Positions 1-8,360 of a stretch of DNA of 64,000 nucleotides are shown here, piece by piece. Source of the stretch: CBDCVY01 sp965223245 (GTDB lineage: Bacteria; Nitrospinota; Nitrospinia; Nitrospinales; Nitrospinaceae); the NCBI GenBank assembly GCA_965223245.1, contig CBDCVY010000013.1:3906001-3970000 (forward strand), in the 5' to 3' direction. The notes under the pieces are model-generated. The model had not been told where the DNA came from, did no database searches, and saw nothing but the letters and a program-made list of their open reading frames with translations. The position numbers and the translations under genes are program-made. Position 1 is the stretch's first letter. Each line of letters starts with the position of its first letter.

Positions 1-357
1 CAAAGGTTGATCATTCACCGGATGCAGCCATTCTACCTCTGCTTGTCGGTAAGAGGTGTCTCCAAATTCTTTTATTATTTTGAATCTATTTTTCCCCTTC
101 AAGACGATATCAAATTTGCCATCATCTAAGCGGTTCCATTTTTCTAAATTTCCGGCGCACCCTATGGGCTGAACTTCGGGTTTATTATAATATTCATTTT
201 CCCATCCGGGTTTAAGAAGGACCATTCCAATCAATTGGTTATTTTTTATGGAATCTTCAACCATGTCACGGTATCTTGGTTCAAAAATGTGAAGGGATAG
301 CGGAGTATCTGGAAAAAAAACTGAAGAAGGTAATGGGAAAATAGAAATTCGGTTCAT
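1..357 (-). CDS. Lon N-terminal (substrate-binding) domain protein, 3' end outside window
   Basis: An open frame begins at the ATG at 357 and runs off the left edge, so 119 residues are visible. The start has the typical look of the LON substrate-binding domain: a hydrophobic 'PLPSSVFFPDTPLSLHIFE' stretch followed by 'PRYRDMV', then 'GMVLLKPG' and a 'GCAGNL' segment. In stand-alone form this domain makes a soluble protein of about 200 residues (YcaM/LonN-like) with no protease domain. Whether an ATPase-protease part follows cannot be seen, because the gene is cut. It diverges from the operon starting at 595. Confidence 0.75.
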   Translation of the reverse strand, partial: MNRISIFPLPSSVFFPDTPLSLHIFEPRYRDMVEDSIKNNQLIGMVLLKPGWENEYYNKPEVQPIGCAGNLEKWNRLDDGKFDIVLKGKNRFKIIKEFGDTSYRQAEVEWLHPVNDQPL

Positions 358-507
358 TTTTTAGTTCTTAATGGGTCGAAAGAGATATTTTTATTTAATT
401 TTGTTGTATGGGAATTTTATCATCCTTAAAATTAAGGAAAAGGGATTTCCTGACAATTTAGAAAAAAACTCAAGCAATACTTCTTTTGGGGTATTATTGA
501 TAGGCAA

Positions 508-530
508 AATAAATCCTTCTAGGATTTATT
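508..530. repeat. 9-bp inverted repeat between divergent genes
   Basis: AATAAATCC and GGATTTATT are perfect complementary arms separated by the 5-base loop TTCTA. The repeat lies about 65 bases upstream of the gene at 595 and 150 bases upstream of the divergent gene at 357. It could be an operator or a transcript hairpin; no clean T-run follows on either strand, so a terminator is less likely. Confidence 0.4.
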
Positions 531-594
531 GAATCCACATTAAGTAACAAACCGCAAAGTTTGATTTTTTTTTAATAACTAATACTTTAATGCC

Positions 595-1995
595 ATGATA
601 GTTGTACCTGAAAATATTTGCGCAGAAATACAAGATTCTCTCATTCAATCGGGCCTTTATTCTTTAAAGCAAAATGAAACCGTTAAGAATTGGCGAATAG
701 CAGCAGAACCTTACAAAGTTTCCTCTCAAGATTTAGAATCTTTTAAAGAGTTAGGGGGGACTCTATTAGAATTTTATTCAGCGCTAAATAGTTTGTACCT
801 GGAGAGCTTTAAGGGGAAGGCTCCGTGGTGGGTAGCAGATTACTTGGATCAGGGAAAACCATCAGACTTAATTGAATATTCCAGGATGAAAAAATTTAAG
901 AATATTTTACCCGGAATAATTCGACCTGATATCATTGTTAAGGATAATGGATTTGCTGTTACAGAACTGGATTCCGTTCCCGGTGGCTTTGGGTTAACGG
1001 CTCATCTAATGAATGCTTATTCCAATAACGGATGGGAATTGTGTGGTAGTGATAAAGGTATCGTAGAATCATTTTTTAAAATGTTGGAAGATTCTTCAAA
1101 GGTATCCAATCCCACGGTTGCTATTATAGTTTCCGATGAGGCTGTGGACTATCTTGCGGAAATGCAATTTTTAAGTAGCGAGTTAAGAAAAAAAGAACGC
1201 CAGGTTTACACAGTGCATCCTAGACAAGTTATATTCTCTGAAGAAGGATTGTTTATTGAGAATGAGGGAGAAAAAATTTCCATCGATGTTGTTTATCGAT
1301 TTTTTGAATTATTTGATCTAAAAAATATTCCTAAATCTGAATTGCTAATTTACAGCAATAAAAAAGGTAAAATAAGTACCACACCCCCATATAAGCCATA
1401 TTTAGAAGAAAAGTTGAATTTTGCCTTGTTCCATCATCCCGCGCTGCGAGTTTGGTGGGAAAAACACCTTAAATCTGAAACTTTTGAGAATTTAAATCAT
1501 CTAATTCCCAAAAGTTGGATTCTGGATAATCACCCATTGCCTCCTCACGGAGTGATTCCTAACTTGAAATTAAGGAACAGGGCGGTCCAGGATTGGGCAG
1601 AGTTAAGTACTCTAACTCAAAAAGAACGTGAACTGGTTATCAAACCATCGGGATTTTCTCCAGAATCTTGGGGAAGTCGAGGGGTAACCGTAGGCCACGA
1701 TGTTTCAAGTGAAGTCTGGCAAGAAACATTAAGAAAAAGTTTAGAACGATTTGAAAAGCAGCCTTATATTTTGCAGGAATTTCATAAGGGAAAAAAAGTT
1801 CAAATGAGTTATTGGGATCCACAAACAGATACAATGGCAGAAATGCAGGGTAGAGTAAGGCTCACTCCTTATTACTTTATTGTTAACCAAGAGGCCCAAT
1901 TAGGCGGAATTTTAGCGACCATTTGCCCACAGGATAAAAAGAAAATCCATGGAATGGTTGATGCGATAATGGTGCCTTGCGCGGTCGAAAATTAA
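595..1995 (+). CDS. ATP-grasp-like protein of unknown substrate (cp-ATP-grasp/glutathionylspermidine synthase-like)
   Basis: A 466-residue soluble protein with no signal peptide. I recognise no named family with certainty. Features recalling circularly permuted ATP-grasp ligases are 'AVTELDSVPGGFGLTAHL' (about residues 122-139), 'VVYRFFELFDL' (about 229), a 'LEEKLNFALFHHPAL' segment, 'ELVIKPSGFSPESWGSRG' (about 344, a possible nucleotide-binding strand-loop), and 'MVDAIMVPC' at the C-terminus. These enzymes usually join a carboxylate to an amine using ATP. It starts an apparent operon: 16 bases to the glutaredoxin-like gene and then 22 bases to the aminomutase, suggesting a shared pathway in thiol or amino-acid chemistry. 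Function is inferred only. Confidence 0.5.
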   Translation: MIVVPENICAEIQDSLIQSGLYSLKQNETVKNWRIAAEPYKVSSQDLESFKELGGTLLEFYSALNSLYLESFKGKAPWWVADYLDQGKPSDLIEYSRMKKFKNILPGIIRPDIIVKDNGFAVTELDSVPGGFGLTAHLMNAYSNNGWELCGSDKGIVESFFKMLEDSSKVSNPTVAIIVSDEAVDYLAEMQFLSSELRKKERQVYTVHPRQVIFSEEGLFIENEGEKISIDVVYRFFELFDLKNIPKSELLIYSNKKGKISTTPPYKPYLEEKLNFALFHHPALRVWWEKHLKSETFENLNHLIPKSWILDNHPLPPHGVIPNLKLRNRAVQDWAELSTLTQKERELVIKPSGFSPESWGSRGVTVGHDVSSEVWQETLRKSLERFEKQPYILQEFHKGKKVQMSYWDPQTDTMAEMQGRVRLTPYYFIVNQEAQLGGILATICPQDKKKIHGMVDAIMVPCAVEN

Positions 1996-2011
1996 AAATC
2001 AATTATAAATT

Positions 2012-2251
2012 ATGATACGACTTTATAATATTGATGGTTGCGGTTATTGTAGTTTAGTTCGTAACACTTTAAACAGTTTGGGAATTGAATATGAAAAAAT
2101 TGATGTTCCCTGGCCACACCATTTACGCAAAGAAGTGCAAGAAGTTTCAGGTCAAACTACCGTTCCTGTTCTAATCGATGGAGACGTGGTTTTGGCTGAT
2201 GAATATGAAATAATTGATTACCTGAAAACAACCTATTCAAAGAAAATTTAA
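2012..2251 (+). CDS. Glutaredoxin-like/GST N-terminal domain protein
   Basis: A 79-residue single thioredoxin-fold domain. The N-terminal beta strand leads into 'GCGYC' (Cys10 and Cys13), the redox-active pair. 'TTVPVL' supplies the cis-Pro that lines the thiol-binding site, and 'LADEYEIIDYL' is the usual C-terminal helix that contacts glutathione in glutaredoxins and GST N-domains. It probably reduces disulfides or glutathionylated substrates in the cytoplasm. It sits between the ATP-grasp-like gene and the aminomutase with very short gaps, so it is likely co-transcribed. CGYC in place of CPYC is a modest variation. Confidence 0.8.
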   Translation: MIRLYNIDGCGYCSLVRNTLNSLGIEYEKIDVPWPHHLRKEVQEVSGQTTVPVLIDGDVVLADEYEIIDYLKTTYSKKI

Positions 2252-2273
2252 TCTCCCTAACAAAAGGATATCC

Positions 2274-3407
2274 ATGGAGCTTTGGCAAAAGCAATTAAGC
2301 GGCAGCGTAGTTAAAGTACAGGACTTGCCATTTATATCCCGTTCTCCTGAATACTTAAAGAAATTGCAAAAAGTATCGGAGGTTTTCCCCATAAGAATTA
2401 ATTCTTATTTTATGGATCAGATTAAACAGGAGAATGATCCTCTTTGGAAGCAAGTTGTTCCCACTTTAGAAGAGCTAGACGATTATTTAGCAATGGAGGA
2501 GTCTCTTGATGCAGACCCTTTAAATGAAGAAAAAGATATGCCAGTACCGGAGTTGGTTCATAGATACCCGGATCGGGTATTATTAATGCTGAATAACCAA
2601 TGCCCAATTATTTGCCGCTTTTGTACACGCAAGAGAAAAATTGGTTTCCCTGGTATCGTGACCAGAGAAACTTTACGTCAAGGAATTGAATATATTGCGG
2701 ACCACCCGGAAATTCGCGATGTAATTATGTCTGGTGGGGATCCTTTGCTAGTACCGGACAAAGAATTAGAACGGATATTGCGATCATTACGAGAAATCCC
2801 TCATCTGGAAATTATCAGAATAGGGACTCGGGTTCCAGGGACGTTACCGGACCGTGTTACACCTGAACTTTGCAATATGTTGAAGAAATACCACCCAATA
2901 TATTCTAATTTACATTTTAATCATCCGGATGAAATCACACCGCAAGTGGAGCGAGCCTGTAACCTTATGGCCGATGCGGGAATTCCTTTAGGAAGCCAAA
3001 CAGTGTTGTTAAAGGGCGTGAATGATGATGTGGAGACAATGAAACAGTTGGTCCAGAAGCTCTTGAAAATTAGGGTAAAACCTTATTACTTATATCAAGC
3101 TGATATGACCATGGGGACAGACCATTTTCGAACTCAAGTTGAAAAAGGTTTAGAAATTATTCGTGGACTGCAAGGGCATACTTCTGGAATGGCAGTACCC
3201 TATTTTGTAATTGATACGCCTGGTGGTGGAGGTAAGGTGCGTTTATTACCCGACTCGATTGTAGAATTTAGTGAAGAAGAAATTATGGTAAAAAATTATG
3301 AAGGAAAGGTTTTCAAGTATCCTCAACCCGCCAAAAAAACTCCCTCCAAAAAAACGATTTCTTCACCGGTTCCTTCCTCACCAAGTAAGCTTTGTGAATT
3401 AGCTTAA
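2274..3407 (+). CDS. kamA: Lysine 2,3-aminomutase family radical SAM enzyme
   Basis: A 377-residue radical SAM/PLP protein. The [4Fe-4S] cluster motif CxxxCxxC is seen as 'CPIICRFC' (about residue 109), followed by the basic 'TRKRK'. 'SGGDPLL' is the SAM-binding GGDP element, and 'DTPGGGGKV' (about residue 313) is the region whose lysine holds PLP in KamA. Family members interconvert alpha- and beta-lysine; EpmB paralogues act on elongation factor P. The C-terminal tail beyond the PLP site favours the KamA/YodO branch. No beta-lysine acetyltransferase (ablB) or epmA is adjacent. AAGGA lies 6 bases before the ATG. Last gene of the 595-3407 operon. Confidence 0.88.
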   Translation: MELWQKQLSGSVVKVQDLPFISRSPEYLKKLQKVSEVFPIRINSYFMDQIKQENDPLWKQVVPTLEELDDYLAMEESLDADPLNEEKDMPVPELVHRYPDRVLLMLNNQCPIICRFCTRKRKIGFPGIVTRETLRQGIEYIADHPEIRDVIMSGGDPLLVPDKELERILRSLREIPHLEIIRIGTRVPGTLPDRVTPELCNMLKKYHPIYSNLHFNHPDEITPQVERACNLMADAGIPLGSQTVLLKGVNDDVETMKQLVQKLLKIRVKPYYLYQADMTMGTDHFRTQVEKGLEIIRGLQGHTSGMAVPYFVIDTPGGGGKVRLLPDSIVEFSEEEIMVKNYEGKVFKYPQPAKKTPSKKTISSPVPSSPSKLCELA

Positions 3408-3426
3408 ATTAAAAGTTCATTCCCCT

Positions 3427-3456
3427 TTGACATTGAATAGAGAATTCTAATATATT
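3427..3456 (+). promoter_or_regulatory. Sigma-70-type promoter for the DUF502 gene
   Basis: TTGACA at 3427-3432 is a perfect -35 box. TATATT at 3451-3456 follows after an 18-base spacer; an alternative TAATAT gives a spacer of 15. It lies just upstream of the gene at 3488 and after the end of kamA, so the DUF502 gene probably has its own promoter. Confidence 0.55.
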
Positions 3457-3487
3457 AAATAGTTACAATTATTGTTAGAGGTCTCTA

Positions 3488-4114
3488 TTGGTGAGTTTCA
3501 TCAAAAACAATTTAATTGCGGGATTGTTGATTACCATTCCAATTGTCTTGACGTATATCCTATTTTCTTTTGTGATTAACGCTTTAGACAGATGGATGGC
3601 CCCCCTGATTTCAACAGTAATTATTAAATTAAATTTGCCCTTACCAGAAAACTTTTATTTGCCAGGTCTTGGGATGATCATCGTTATTTTTTTTATTTTT
3701 CTTATGGGGCTCCTGGGAACCAACTATTTTGGGAATAAATTGGTTCAAGTGGGTGAAGCCTTGTTGAAGAAGACTCCGTTTGTTCGTGGCATTTACAATA
3801 CCATTAAGCAGGTTATAGAGACCATTTCCAAAACCAAATCAAATTCATTTAAAGAATTGGTTTTAGTGAAATATCCTCACCAATCCCTAAGTATGATTGG
3901 CCTGGTTGCGGGGACGACTGAAGGAGAAGTAGCAACCAAAGCTGAGGATGAATTAGTTAATGTGTTTCTGCCCTTGTTGCCAAATGTAACGTTAGGATTT
4001 TACGTTGTGATACCAAAAAAGGATGTGACTCCTTTAAAAATGGGCTTGGAAGAGGGAATGAAATACTTAATGTCGTTTGGAATCGTTGATAAAGATCAGG
4101 CCTCAGCTAAGTAG
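3488..4114 (+). CDS. DUF502 family integral membrane protein
   Basis: About 208 residues, with two strongly hydrophobic segments (about residues 8-30 and 58-80) followed by a soluble region containing 'PFVRGIYNTIKQVIETI' and 'EGEVATKAEDELVNVFLPLLPN', typical of DUF502. The biochemical role of this widespread family is not established. The start is ambiguous: TTG at 3488 has GAGG six bases upstream, whereas GTG at 3491 would be nine bases from it. It ends 20 bases from the convergent flagellar operon. Confidence 0.82.
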   Translation: MVSFIKNNLIAGLLITIPIVLTYILFSFVINALDRWMAPLISTVIIKLNLPLPENFYLPGLGMIIVIFFIFLMGLLGTNYFGNKLVQVGEALLKKTPFVRGIYNTIKQVIETISKTKSNSFKELVLVKYPHQSLSMIGLVAGTTEGEVATKAEDELVNVFLPLLPNVTLGFYVVIPKKDVTPLKMGLEEGMKYLMSFGIVDKDQASAK

Positions 4115-4134
4115 AATTGTTCTTCCAAGAAGAT

Positions 4135-4764
4135 TTATTGCCTGACTTTTCTGCGATCCCGTTTTCCGGCAATTTTTTCACTGATATTTTTGGCGGATCT
4201 CGTTTTCATTTTTGCAAGTACTTTCCCGGCGATTTTGCTCTTCATTTTGGATATAATTTGAATGGCCACCCCTTGATCCATTGCCTCTAAAAGAGTTGCT
4301 GCTTCGTTTGGCTTCATTGCGGAGTATACTTTTACAAGTGATTTTACATTTTTTTCAATTAAATCTCTTTTGATTCCCACTTGTTCTTCACTTCTTGCGA
4401 GAACTTCCTCAATTTTTTTCAGGTCTGCTAAAACTTTTTCTTCAAGAATTTTTAAATTACTTTCCCTGAGTTGCAATTCTTCTTCGCGCCTTTTTAAGTC
4501 CTCGTTTTTCTTAGCTATCATTTCAAGCATTCGCAGAGTTTCAGGATTTAATGCTGAAGGGTTTTGAGGAAGCTTTGGCTTTTCTTTTGGGGTTTCTTTA
4601 ATCTGAGGTTCACCCGTGGATTCAAGCTCCTGTTTATCCTGGTTGTTTTCCTGATCAGGGGCAGTATCAGAGTCTTGAGTTAAACCAGGGGTGGCCAAAC
4701 CAACGATAACAAAGAATAAAAAAATAAAAATTTTAAGATTTTGGAATTGGAATATAGTTTTCAC
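4135..4764 (-). CDS. motE: MotE-like flagellar protein (MgtE-N-like domain)
   Basis: About 209 residues. A single N-terminal hydrophobic anchor or signal (roughly residues 10-28) is followed by a Pro/Glu-rich spacer, a long charged coiled coil with 'RREEELQLRESN', and a C-terminal helical domain ('YSAMKPNEAATLLEAMD') like the MgtE N-domain of MotE. MotE is a periplasmic chaperone for the stator protein MotC in some bacteria. I prefer the GTG start at 4764: AGAGG lies 5 bases before it and it overlaps the fliJ stop as GTGA. An in-frame ATG lies six codons further upstream at 4782. Last gene of the flagellar operon. Confidence 0.75.
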   Translation of the reverse strand: MKTIFQFQNLKIFIFLFFVIVGLATPGLTQDSDTAPDQENNQDKQELESTGEPQIKETPKEKPKLPQNPSALNPETLRMLEMIAKKNEDLKRREEELQLRESNLKILEEKVLADLKKIEEVLARSEEQVGIKRDLIEKNVKSLVKVYSAMKPNEAATLLEAMDQGVAIQIISKMKSKIAGKVLAKMKTRSAKNISEKIAGKRDRRKVRQ

Positions 4765-5198
4765 TGTGACCTCTTGTGCCATCGGGAGGATGCTATCTCA
4801 TCAAAAAAAGCTGTCTCTAGTTTCCTTTTTTGTTGTTGAAATCGTATTAAGGCTTGATCTTTAAGAATTTCCAATGTCTTTCGTTTTCGCATGGCTTCAA
4901 TCAGCTCATCTCTTTTTTCGGAGGCTTTCTTTTCTATTTCAGAGATAATTTGTCCTTGAGTTTGTTCTCTGCTTTTGATGGCTTGAAAATAGTTGCTATA
5001 GAGTTTTAGTGTATTTGATTCTGTGGGTGTTTGTAGTGTTTTTACGAATTGTTTTTTATTGGAATCCTCTTCTATTTCCATATCAGACAATGCTTTTTGC
5101 TGTTGGTTTAAATGAGATTGAATGTTTCCAAAATCTTTTTGAACCAGCTCTTCTTGATTTTTTCTTAATCTTAATAGGGTATCGAAGCGAAATTTCAT
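4761..5198 (-). CDS. fliJ: Flagellar export protein FliJ
   Basis: A 145-residue, almost wholly coiled-coil protein starting 'MKFRFDTLLRLRKNQEE', the characteristic FliJ N-terminus. FliJ is the central stalk of the flagellar type III export ATPase and binds FliI and export chaperones. Its position directly after fliI (3-base gap) and before motE supports the call, since FliJ is weakly conserved. It overlaps the following gene by four bases (GTGA). Confidence 0.85.
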   Translation of the reverse strand: MKFRFDTLLRLRKNQEELVQKDFGNIQSHLNQQQKALSDMEIEEDSNKKQFVKTLQTPTESNTLKLYSNYFQAIKSREQTQGQIISEIEKKASEKRDELIEAMRKRKTLEILKDQALIRFQQQKRKLETAFFDEIASSRWHKRSQ

Positions 5199-5201
5199 TG
5201 T

Positions 5202-6524
5202 CTAATTAGTCAGTATATGATTGAGTTGTTGAATGCTTTCTTCTAGGGAAATCGACTCCTGAATTCCTTGTCTTAAATATTGATTAAATTTTTCCACTTT
5301 ATTTATGGCCAGGTCAATTTTGGGATTGCTTCCAGGGGTATAGGCTCCAATATTAATTAAATCTTCTGCTTCACGGTAAGTGGCCAAAATGTCTTTAAAC
5401 TTCATGGAAATTTCATGGTGCTCGGGAGTAATGACATCTATCATTAATCGGCTGATACTTTCTAGTATGTCAATAGCAGGGTAATGGTTGTGAGAAGCTA
5501 AGCGACGAGACAACACAATATGTCCATCAAGAATGGCACGAACTGCATCAGATATAGGTTCATTCAGATCATCCCCTTCTACCAATACAGTATATAGTCC
5601 AGTGATGGTTCCTTTACCCTTGGAAGTTCCTGCGCGTTCCAGTAACTTGGGAAGTAGGGAAAACACTGAAGGTGTATAACCTCGGGTTGTTGGGGGTTCT
5701 CCAACTGAAAGACCGATTTCCCTTTGTGCTAAAGCAAACCGTGTAACGGAATCCATCATTAAAATCACATTTTTCCCTAAATCTCTAAAATACTCAGCGA
5801 TGGTCGTGGCAATGAAAGCGCCTCGCAATCGAACCAAGGGAGGTTGATCCGAAGCAGCCGCAACAACAACCGATTTTTTTAAACCTTCAGGTCCTAAATT
5901 TTCATCAATGAACTCTTTTACTTCCCGTCCCCGTTCTCCTATAAGGGCTATGACGTTAACTTCTGCCTCGGTATTACGCGCAATCATTCCCATTAATACT
6001 GATTTGCCGACCCCGGTTCCTGCCATTATTCCTATTCGTTGCCCTCGGGCACATGTGATTAGACCGTTTAATGCACGTATCCCTACATCGAGAGGACGAG
6101 ATATTGGAGATCTTTCTAAAGGATTTAAAGGCGTGCCTATTATTGAATATTCTTTCCCCATAGAAATGGGTCCTTTATTGTCTAATGGATTTCCATTTCC
6201 ATCAATGACTCTACCTAATAATCCCGGACTGACATTTAAAGTAGGGGACTCTTCTTTTGCTTCAATAATACTTCCGGGTACTAATCCCGCCATATCACCT
6301 AAAGCCATAAGCAAAATTTTATTATCACGGAAACCCACGACCTCAGCATCCACTGATTTTTTATTTTGTGGAGAATGGATGGTACAGATACTTCCAAGAG
6401 AAACTGCAGGTCCATCCCCTTCTAAAATAAGCCCGGTAACACGGTTGATACGGCCACATTTTTTTACTAACGGCAAACTATTTATATAAGAGTTGTATTT
6501 TTTTAAATCAATCGTGTTCTGCAT
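5202..6524 (-). CDS. fliI: Flagellum-specific ATP synthase FliI
   Basis: A 440-residue F1-beta-like ATPase powering flagellar protein export. It has Walker A 'AGTGVGKSVLMG' (about residue 168), the 'GERGREVKEF' motif, Walker B 'VILMMDSVTRFA' and 'GEPPTTRGYTPSVFSLLPKL'. The N-terminal beta-barrel domain begins 'RINRVTGLILEGDGP'. Length matches the family. It sits 8 bases after fliH, its regulator, and 3 bases before fliJ. Confidence 0.96.
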   Translation of the reverse strand: MQNTIDLKKYNSYINSLPLVKKCGRINRVTGLILEGDGPAVSLGSICTIHSPQNKKSVDAEVVGFRDNKILLMALGDMAGLVPGSIIEAKEESPTLNVSPGLLGRVIDGNGNPLDNKGPISMGKEYSIIGTPLNPLERSPISRPLDVGIRALNGLITCARGQRIGIMAGTGVGKSVLMGMIARNTEAEVNVIALIGERGREVKEFIDENLGPEGLKKSVVVAAASDQPPLVRLRGAFIATTIAEYFRDLGKNVILMMDSVTRFALAQREIGLSVGEPPTTRGYTPSVFSLLPKLLERAGTSKGKGTITGLYTVLVEGDDLNEPISDAVRAILDGHIVLSRRLASHNHYPAIDILESISRLMIDVITPEHHEISMKFKDILATYREAEDLINIGAYTPGSNPKIDLAINKVEKFNQYLRQGIQESISLEESIQQLNHILTN

Positions 6525-6532
6525 TTTAACAA

Positions 6533-7339
6533 CTACTCGTTAGTTTCAAATGATGTCGATTCTTCGGGAATGGGTGCAGTGTTTAATATTTTTTCAATTT
6601 GATCATGTAAGGTTTCTATGCCGGCGTGGATGGTTCCAAAATTTGAGTCTATTAGACAATGTCCCTGAGGAACGGAGGCGTGTCCTTCAATTTTTAAATT
6701 TTGGACATCCTGAAATTGTTCCTTTAATTGTGGTTGATACTTATCTACATAGCCTTTATCAGTGGGGTGGACTTTAATAGTCATTGTTTCTCTATCGAGA
6801 ATGGATTGGACCGCAAGTCGAATGATATCTTGAATACTGTTTTCTTTTTTTTCAAGCTCGACTTGTAAAATTTTCTTTGAAATCCCTACAATCATTTCTA
6901 GCATTTCCCGTTCAACTTTAGGAAACATTTGCTTTCTAAACTTACTAAGGTCCTCTATTAAATTCTGAGTCGTGGTAAGAAAGGGCATAAATTCTTTTGC
7001 GGCATTAGATTCTCCTGCTTTGAACCCTTCAGCAAATCCTTCATCATATCCATCTTTTTTAGATTGTGCTCGAATATGGTCCGCTTGAAGTTTTATTTTC
7101 TCCATTGCATCTGCAAAAATTTCTTTCACGCCTTCTCTTGCTTTTTTTACGTTGCTTACTTCGAAGTTTCTGGCCTGCTCAGAATCAAAAGTGAATTTTC
7201 GTTTTACAGATTGAGTATTCGAGACAAATTCATTCAGTTGAAAGGGTGTGGGGATTTCAGATAGTGAATCAGGATTGTTTTCAGTAGAGGTGGTATCGTT
7301 AAGGGAGGAATTTGAAAAATCATTACTTCGTTTAAACAA
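6533..7339 (-). CDS. fliH: Flagellar assembly protein FliH
   Basis: About 268 residues. A variable N-terminal part is followed by a helix with repeated GxxxG-like spacing ('GYDEGFAEGFKAGES'), the hallmark of FliH, and a C-terminal peripheral-stalk domain with 'IKVHPTDKGYV'. FliH binds and restrains the FliI ATPase. I prefer the TTG at 7339, eight bases after a strong AGGAGG; the GTG at 7357 lacks a comparable ribosome site. The gene overlaps the fliG 3' end by eight bases, so the pair is translationally coupled. Confidence 0.87.
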   Translation of the reverse strand: MFKRSNDFSNSSLNDTTSTENNPDSLSEIPTPFQLNEFVSNTQSVKRKFTFDSEQARNFEVSNVKKAREGVKEIFADAMEKIKLQADHIRAQSKKDGYDEGFAEGFKAGESNAAKEFMPFLTTTQNLIEDLSKFRKQMFPKVEREMLEMIVGISKKILQVELEKKENSIQDIIRLAVQSILDRETMTIKVHPTDKGYVDKYQPQLKEQFQDVQNLKIEGHASVPQGHCLIDSNFGTIHAGIETLHDQIEKILNTAPIPEESTSFETNE

Positions 7340-8345
7340 GCTCTTCTCCTCCTCCACCTATTACGAGTTTGCCTTCTTCTTCGAGCCGTTTACATATGGC
7401 CACAATTTTTTGCTGACATTTTTCAACTTCACTTACTCTTGTGGGCCCTAAGGATTCTAAGTCTTCTCTTAGCATGGTTGCCGCCCGTTCAGACATGTTA
7501 GCGAAAATTTTATTTTGCAAGTCTTCACTGGCAGTTTTGAGGGAAACTAAAAGGTCTTCCTGATTTACTTCCTTTAGGACCAGTTGCAAACCGTTGTCAT
7601 CAATTTTAAGGATATCTTCAAAAGTAAATCGTAAGTTTCGAATTTCATTTGCCATGTCAGGGTCTACTTCATCCATGGCTGTTAAAATAGAGGTTTCAGT
7701 CGCTCGATCTAAGGACCCCATTATTTGTGCCGCTTGAACCACACCGCCCATTTTGCTACCTGATACTGCCCCGGAAGAGCGGAACTCAGATTGTAGAGCC
7801 TCATCTAATTCCCGAATGACCTGGGGAGATACTCTCTCCAAAGTAGACAGTCTATGTAAGATTTCCATTCTGGATTCTTCGGGCATTTCTCTTAAGGTTG
7901 CACTGCTAACTTGAGACTCAAGATGCGCCATAATTATTGCAGCCGTTTGTGGATGCTCATTTTTCAAAAAAGTAGCAATAACTTTTGGTTCTAACATTCG
8001 GACGGTTTCTAGCCCGCCTCCTAAATCTTCTCCTGGGGTAGTAATATTATTAAGAATTTCTGAGGCTTTTACAGGATCCATTGCCCGCATTAAGGTGGTC
8101 TTTAAAAAATCTAATCCGGGGATACCCAGTCCACCTGTGCCTGTTTCAACGTTTTCGTAAAACTCTTTAGTGACACTGTCCATTACGAACATGTCTACAT
8201 CGCCAAGAGCGGACATGTAATTCCCAATGGTTTGGATTTCTCGTTCTTCCATTTCAGCCAAAATTTTGGCCGCGCCTTCTTCTCCCAAAGACATTAAGAA
8301 AATTGCACCTTTTTCGGGACCTGTGTATTTTCTATCTTGTGACAT
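7332..8345 (-). CDS. fliG: Flagellar motor switch protein FliG
   Basis: A 337-residue rotor protein, the usual FliG length. The N-domain starts with 'GPEKGAIFLMSLGEE' and binds FliF. 'FLKNEHPQTAAIIMAHL' is the EHPQ motif of the middle domain, which contacts FliM. The C-terminal domain contains the charged torque helix region 'FTFEDILKIDDNGLQ'. FliG forms the C-ring top and interacts with stators. It lies 15 bases after fliF. Confidence 0.96.
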   Translation of the reverse strand: MSQDRKYTGPEKGAIFLMSLGEEGAAKILAEMEEREIQTIGNYMSALGDVDMFVMDSVTKEFYENVETGTGGLGIPGLDFLKTTLMRAMDPVKASEILNNITTPGEDLGGGLETVRMLEPKVIATFLKNEHPQTAAIIMAHLESQVSSATLREMPEESRMEILHRLSTLERVSPQVIRELDEALQSEFRSSGAVSGSKMGGVVQAAQIMGSLDRATETSILTAMDEVDPDMANEIRNLRFTFEDILKIDDNGLQLVLKEVNQEDLLVSLKTASEDLQNKIFANMSERAATMLREDLESLGPTRVSEVEKCQQKIVAICKRLEEEGKLVIGGGGEELV

Positions 8346-8360
8346 AACAAAATTCCATTA

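Noticed and set aside
5908..6489. 193-codon plus-strand frame opposite fliI
   Set aside because: A shadow of fliI: the minus frame has all ATPase motifs, whereas this frame has no recognisable domain.
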